Assembly (NCBI GenBank): GCA_038199755.1
Contig: JBBPYR010000080.1
Span: forward strand, 1 to 17,070
Direction of reading: 5' to 3'
DNA: 17,070 nt
Origin: JBBPYR01 sp038199755
GTDB taxonomy: Bacteria > Chloroflexota > Ktedonobacteria > Ktedonobacterales > Ktedonobacteraceae
Shown here: positions 14,282 through 17,070 of the stretch, piece by piece
Numbering within the stretch: the first letter of the stretch is position 1
How the letters are laid out: every line of letters begins with the position of its first letter
The notes under the pieces: model-generated
Told to the model about the DNA's origin: nothing
The model's input: only the letters and a program-made list of their open reading frames with translations
Database searches by the model: none
Translations under genes and position numbers: made by a program

Positions 14282-14632
14282 TTATTTATGGCAAGGTGCT
14301 TTGAAGTAGGACGTTTTGGTGTAAAGCACTGCTGGACATAGCAATGTTGGTGTCGCGGGTACCACAACGATCTGCTGTGCTTGTACAATGGCCTGTGCAT
14401 GTTTGCGCACAGCCTGCGAATAGGCGAACGGCAAGTCACTAATACCGCCGCTTACCGCGGTGTTGAGACAACCACCCAGTAGCATTAGGGTCAGGAATGC
14501 GCTGCAAATGAGAGGTGCTAACCCTAAGCGAAATCTTCTCTTGCTGCGTTTGCTCTTCTGTTTGGCCTCTGTTTGACTCTGTATCGGTTCATCAGCATGT
14601 TGTTCTGCTTGCTGAGAAAATACTTCATTCAT
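14282..14632 (-). CDS. Small putative lipoprotein / membrane-anchored protein
   Basis: A 116-residue protein, family not recognised. A polar, Gln/Glu-rich then Lys/Arg-rich leader (1-35) precedes one hydrophobic segment (36-54), which ends in LLGGC. This matches a lipobox (LGGC) with Cys55 as the lipidation site. If processed there, the mature part has about 62 residues including Cys99 and Cys114. A 35-residue cytoplasmic leader is long for a lipoprotein signal, so a simple type II membrane anchor is the alternative. The start at 14632 is supported by AGGAG (minus strand of 14641-14645) 8 nt upstream. It lies 103 nt downstream of menE on the same strand and has a possible own promoter with a palindrome near +1. 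It ends at the hairpin shared with the convergent operon. Confidence 0.65.
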   Translation of the reverse strand: MNEVFSQQAEQHADEPIQSQTEAKQKSKRSKRRFRLGLAPLICSAFLTLMLLGGCLNTAVSGGISDLPFAYSQAVRKHAQAIVQAQQIVVVPATPTLLCPAVLYTKTSYFKAPCHK

Positions 14633-14651
14633 AGCTTTTGCTCCTAACTGA

Positions 14652-14670
14652 AGTAGGGATAGTCCCTACT
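14652..14670. promoter_or_regulatory. Perfect palindrome near the start of the small lipoprotein transcript (operator-like)
   Basis: AGTAGGGATAGTCCCTACT: 8-bp arms around a TAG centre. On the minus strand it directly follows a TATATA box (14677-14672, a possible -10 with only a weak TTCTCC at -35) and precedes the AGGAG of the small gene. That puts it at about +1, the usual place for a repressor site. A leader hairpin near the ribosome site is the other reading. Confidence 0.5.
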
Positions 14671-14735
14671 CTATATAAAGTTATCGGCTAGGATGGAGAA
14701 AATGATGAGGTATATAGTTACTGATATTGCTCAGA

Positions 14736-16271
14736 TTAGCGTAATAAATGCAGTTCGCGTCTCAGTAGCTTGCCAGATGAATTGCGTGGCAGTGATCCCA
14801 CGATATGAATCCGTTGTGGTTGCTTGTAACGTGCCAGCCGTTGGGCTGCGTAGGAATGCAGCTCGTCTACGCTGATGGTGCTATCTTGATGGAGATGAAC
14901 AAATGCAATCGGCACCTGGCCCCAGTGCGCGTCGGCCTGCCCACACACACCCGCCTCTTCAACCGCAGGATGAGAGAGCAGCACGGCTTCAACTTCGGCG
15001 GGATAGACATTTTCGCCGCCAGAGATAATCAGATCAGCGCGCCGATCAAGCACATAAAGGTAGCCTTCCTCATCGAGATAGCCAAGATCACCTGTCGCAA
15101 ACCAACCATCGTGAAAGGCGCGTGTCGTGGCCTCGGGTCGATCAACATAGCCAGGGGTAATCGTTGGTCCCTTGAGGTAAATTTCGCCCGCCTCGTTTGC
15201 CTCGACTGGCTGCCCATTGTGCAGGATGCGCAGTTGCACGGCAGGTAGTGGGCGGCCAGCAGAGCCGAGCTTGCGTAAGGCGTCCTGTGGAGCGAGCGTT
15301 ACGGCCTGCGAACATGCCTCTGTGAGACCATAGGTTTGTACCACGGGAATGGCACGCCGCTCACATGCTTCCAATAAGGGGCGTGGCGCGGGACCACCAC
15401 CGAGCAAGACACAACGCAAGGTAGCTGGATAGCGCGTGCTATCATCGAGTTCGGCCAGCATGCGCTGTAGCATCACCGCAACCACAGAAATGATGGTGAC
15501 ACCGTTCTGCATAATGGCACGATTGACCGCCGAGGCAACGAACTTTGGCTGTACGATCACGCTAATGCCGTAGATGACACTACGCATCAGGATGGAGAGG
15601 CCGCCAATATGGAAGAACGGCATGCACGCTAGCCAGCAATCTGCTGGATCATGCCCCAAGTTGAGGGCTGAACCGGCGGCATTCCACCACTGCATACCAT
15701 AGGTGATGATTGCTCCTTTGGGCTGGCCTGTTGTGCCAGAGGTGTAAAGAATGGCCTGAGTCGCGTCAAGCTCAATCTCTGTACGTGTGACGATGGTGCT
15801 TTCTGCAATATCCGTGTGTGTAATGATGGTGCTCTCCGCGACATCCGTGAGCGTGGCATTCAGCCCGCGCTGCACTAAATGGGTAGAGCGTAGTTGCGGT
15901 AGCTGCTCTTGGAGCGCGTGGGCTTGCTCTATATAGAGCGTGTCGCTGACGAGTAGGCTTGCCTGCACGTCTTGTAGTTGCCAGCGTAGCTCTGCCTGTG
16001 TCAGGCGCACATTCAATGGTACCAGAATAGCACCGAGGCGTGTCAGCGCATGAACGCATGCGACAAAAGCAAGGCTGTTGCCAGCGAGCAGGGCGACGCG
16101 GCTGCCATCGCCTATAGCCAGCGTCGCGAGTTGGCGCGCCAGGTGGGTTGCCTGCTGGTCTAGATCGGCAAACGTCCAGCTACGTGTCTCGTCCTGTAGA
16201 GCCATGTGGGCAGGACGGTTGGCTGCGCAGCGGGCGAGCCAGTCAGGAAGTGTCAATGTTTGTTGTGTCAT
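14736..16271 (-). CDS. menE: o-Succinylbenzoate-CoA ligase
   Basis: Catalyses o-succinylbenzoate + ATP + CoA to OSB-CoA + AMP + PPi, the menaquinone step after MenC. A 511-residue ANL-superfamily enzyme: P-loop YTSGTTGQPKGA (176-187), MPFFHIGGL, GGGPAP and the TYGLTEACS block. The ATP-ribose motif is GWFATGDLGYLDEEGYLYVLDRRADLI, and GGENVYPAEVE follows. The catalytic lysine is in RNSSGKLLRRE near the C-terminus. Other acyl-CoA ligases share these motifs, and the call rests on the overlapping menC. An 11-residue unit is tandemly repeated at 142-166, just before the P-loop. The ATG overlaps the menC stop codon (ATGA), and no strong Shine-Dalgarno is visible, so translation is probably coupled to menC. 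Confidence 0.88.
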   Translation of the reverse strand: MTQQTLTLPDWLARCAANRPAHMALQDETRSWTFADLDQQATHLARQLATLAIGDGSRVALLAGNSLAFVACVHALTRLGAILVPLNVRLTQAELRWQLQDVQASLLVSDTLYIEQAHALQEQLPQLRSTHLVQRGLNATLTDVAESTIITHTDIAESTIVTRTEIELDATQAILYTSGTTGQPKGAIITYGMQWWNAAGSALNLGHDPADCWLACMPFFHIGGLSILMRSVIYGISVIVQPKFVASAVNRAIMQNGVTIISVVAVMLQRMLAELDDSTRYPATLRCVLLGGGPAPRPLLEACERRAIPVVQTYGLTEACSQAVTLAPQDALRKLGSAGRPLPAVQLRILHNGQPVEANEAGEIYLKGPTITPGYVDRPEATTRAFHDGWFATGDLGYLDEEGYLYVLDRRADLIISGGENVYPAEVEAVLLSHPAVEEAGVCGQADAHWGQVPIAFVHLHQDSTISVDELHSYAAQRLARYKQPQRIHIVGSLPRNSSGKLLRRELHLLR

Positions 16272-17070
16272 ATCTTTGTAGCAAGTGTGACCCCTAATCC
16301 ATCGCCCGTAGGAACGGAAAGGAAGCCATTTTGAATAGGTAGTTCGTCGGTAATGAGCTTATCAGTGAGCAGAGACAGCGTAGAGAGGCCACAGGCAAGC
16401 ATCACCTCTGGGGTCGCTGCTGCCAGGTGCAACGCGGCCACGACGCCAATACCCGTTTCAATGGTACTGGTGATGACGCATTGGACGCCACGCTGCTCCG
16501 CTTCCCGTATAATCTGTTGACCCACACGCAAACCGCCCGCGAGTTGTGGTTTGATAATCAGAATGTCGGCGGCATAGGTATCAAGAATTTGTAGAGCACT
16601 GCTGAGTCCTGTAACGGCCTCGTCGGCAGCGATTGCAATCGGTGTGGAGTTACGCAACACACGCATTTCGTGGAGCTGTTCCGCACGTACAGGCTGCTCG
16701 ACATATTGGATATCGTAGGGTACGCAGCGCGTGAGTATAATTAGGGCCTCTGGTAGCGTCCAGGCTTCGTTCGCATCCAGCCGCAAGCGCACTTTGGGGC
16801 CGATTGCCTCGCGCACCGCCGCGATACGTGTCAATTCTTCTTCCATGCTGAGAGCCATGCCCACCTTTAATTTGATGCAGCGAAATCCGCGTTCACACGC
16901 GAGTCGCGCTGCCGCACTTGCCGCCTCTTGTGTGGGGGCCGCGATGATCGCGTTGACCGCTACCTGCGCTTTAGGCCTGCTAGCAGGTGCCGCAAGCAGC
17001 TGGGCCACACTCTTCTGTTCGCTTTTCCCTTGAGCATCGAGGAGTGCTATTTCCAGCCCACAATAGACTG
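16268..17070 (-). CDS. menC: o-Succinylbenzoate synthase, N-terminus beyond the window
   Basis: Dehydrates SHCHC to o-succinylbenzoate in menaquinone synthesis. An enolase-superfamily barrel with the full catalytic set. Numbered from the internal GTG at 17008, these are Lys46 and Lys48 in CIKLKVG, Asp78 in RLDANEAW, Glu104 in YVEQPV, Asp129 in AADEAV and Lys153 in IIKPQLAGG. The frame stays open to the right edge and encodes about 20 more family-like residues (for example CGLEIALLDAQGKSE), so the GTG at 17008 is not the true start. About 266 of the expected 320-370 residues are visible. N-succinylamino acid racemase and dipeptide epimerase use the same residues, but the direct overlap with menE favours MenC. 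The 3' end overlaps menE by four bases. Confidence 0.88.
   Translation of the reverse strand, partial: VYCGLEIALLDAQGKSEQKSVAQLLAAPASRPKAQVAVNAIIAAPTQEAASAAARLACERGFRCIKLKVGMALSMEEELTRIAAVREAIGPKVRLRLDANEAWTLPEALIILTRCVPYDIQYVEQPVRAEQLHEMRVLRNSTPIAIAADEAVTGLSSALQILDTYAADILIIKPQLAGGLRVGQQIIREAEQRGVQCVITSTIETGIGVVAALHLAAATPEVMLACGLSTLSLLTDKLITDELPIQNGFLSVPTGDGLGVTLATKI

Noticed and set aside
14652..14670. The palindrome as a terminator for menE
   Set aside because: Only 8-bp arms, no T-run on either strand, and it lies between a -10-like box and a Shine-Dalgarno rather than directly after menE.
1..17070. CRISPR array, tRNA, transposase or phage genes
   Set aside because: No regularly spaced direct repeats, cloverleaf sequences or recognisable mobile-element proteins were found on reading both strands.

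Overview
The window reads like a chromosomal segment of a Ktedonobacteria-type member of the Chloroflexota. This is inferred from protein flavour, not proven. The pointers are moderate GC, a menaquinone pathway, a Hanks-type kinase, a bacterial animal-type haem peroxidase, a stand-alone UBP zinc finger and REP-like palindromes in intergenic DNA. Coding density is high. No tRNA, rRNA, CRISPR array, transposase or phage gene was seen. No gene-free stretch exceeds about 190 bases.

Layout. (1) Bases 3-674: the C-terminal part of a QueA-like gene that enters from the left edge across a REP-like palindrome. A 27-bp perfect hairpin follows. (2) 846-4622, all on +: an ABM-domain monooxygenase-like protein, an acyl-CoA dehydrogenase with the canonical catalytic Glu, and an acetoacetate-CoA ligase. 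The last two are separated by a long-stem terminator. (3) 8244-4674 on -: two ABC half-exporters with reciprocal sequence defects, which together make an asymmetric heterodimer. They converge on the ligase gene, and a shared bidirectional hairpin lies between the two stop codons. (4) 8436-10802 on +: an unrecognised protein with a ribbon-helix-helix-like segment, bracketed by two REP-like palindromes; an animal-type haem peroxidase; and a UBP-type zinc finger protein. The last two are each followed by a terminator hairpin. (5) 10951-14172 on +: a probable three-gene operon of Ser/Thr kinase, ACAD10/11-type phosphotransferase and an atypical acyl-CoA dehydrogenase-fold flavoprotein. It ends in a 32-bp hairpin shared with a convergent gene. 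(6) 17070-14282 on -: menC (running off the right edge) and menE, overlapping by ATGA, then a small lipoprotein-like gene with its own palindromic leader.

How the genes may work together. menC and menE are consecutive steps of menaquinone synthesis. The two acyl-CoA dehydrogenase-family genes, the phosphotransferase and the acetoacetate-CoA ligase suggest acyl-CoA and ketone-body catabolism feeding reduced flavin into a quinone pool. The most interesting candidate system is the kinase / ACAD10-11-type phosphotransferase / ACAD-fold operon. It looks like a split bacterial counterpart of the fused ACAD10/ACAD11 proteins with a signalling kinase added, but the flavoprotein is of a different subfamily, so its chemistry is open. 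A second recurring oddity is a set of unusually long, near-perfect and mutually unrelated hairpins at transcription-unit ends.
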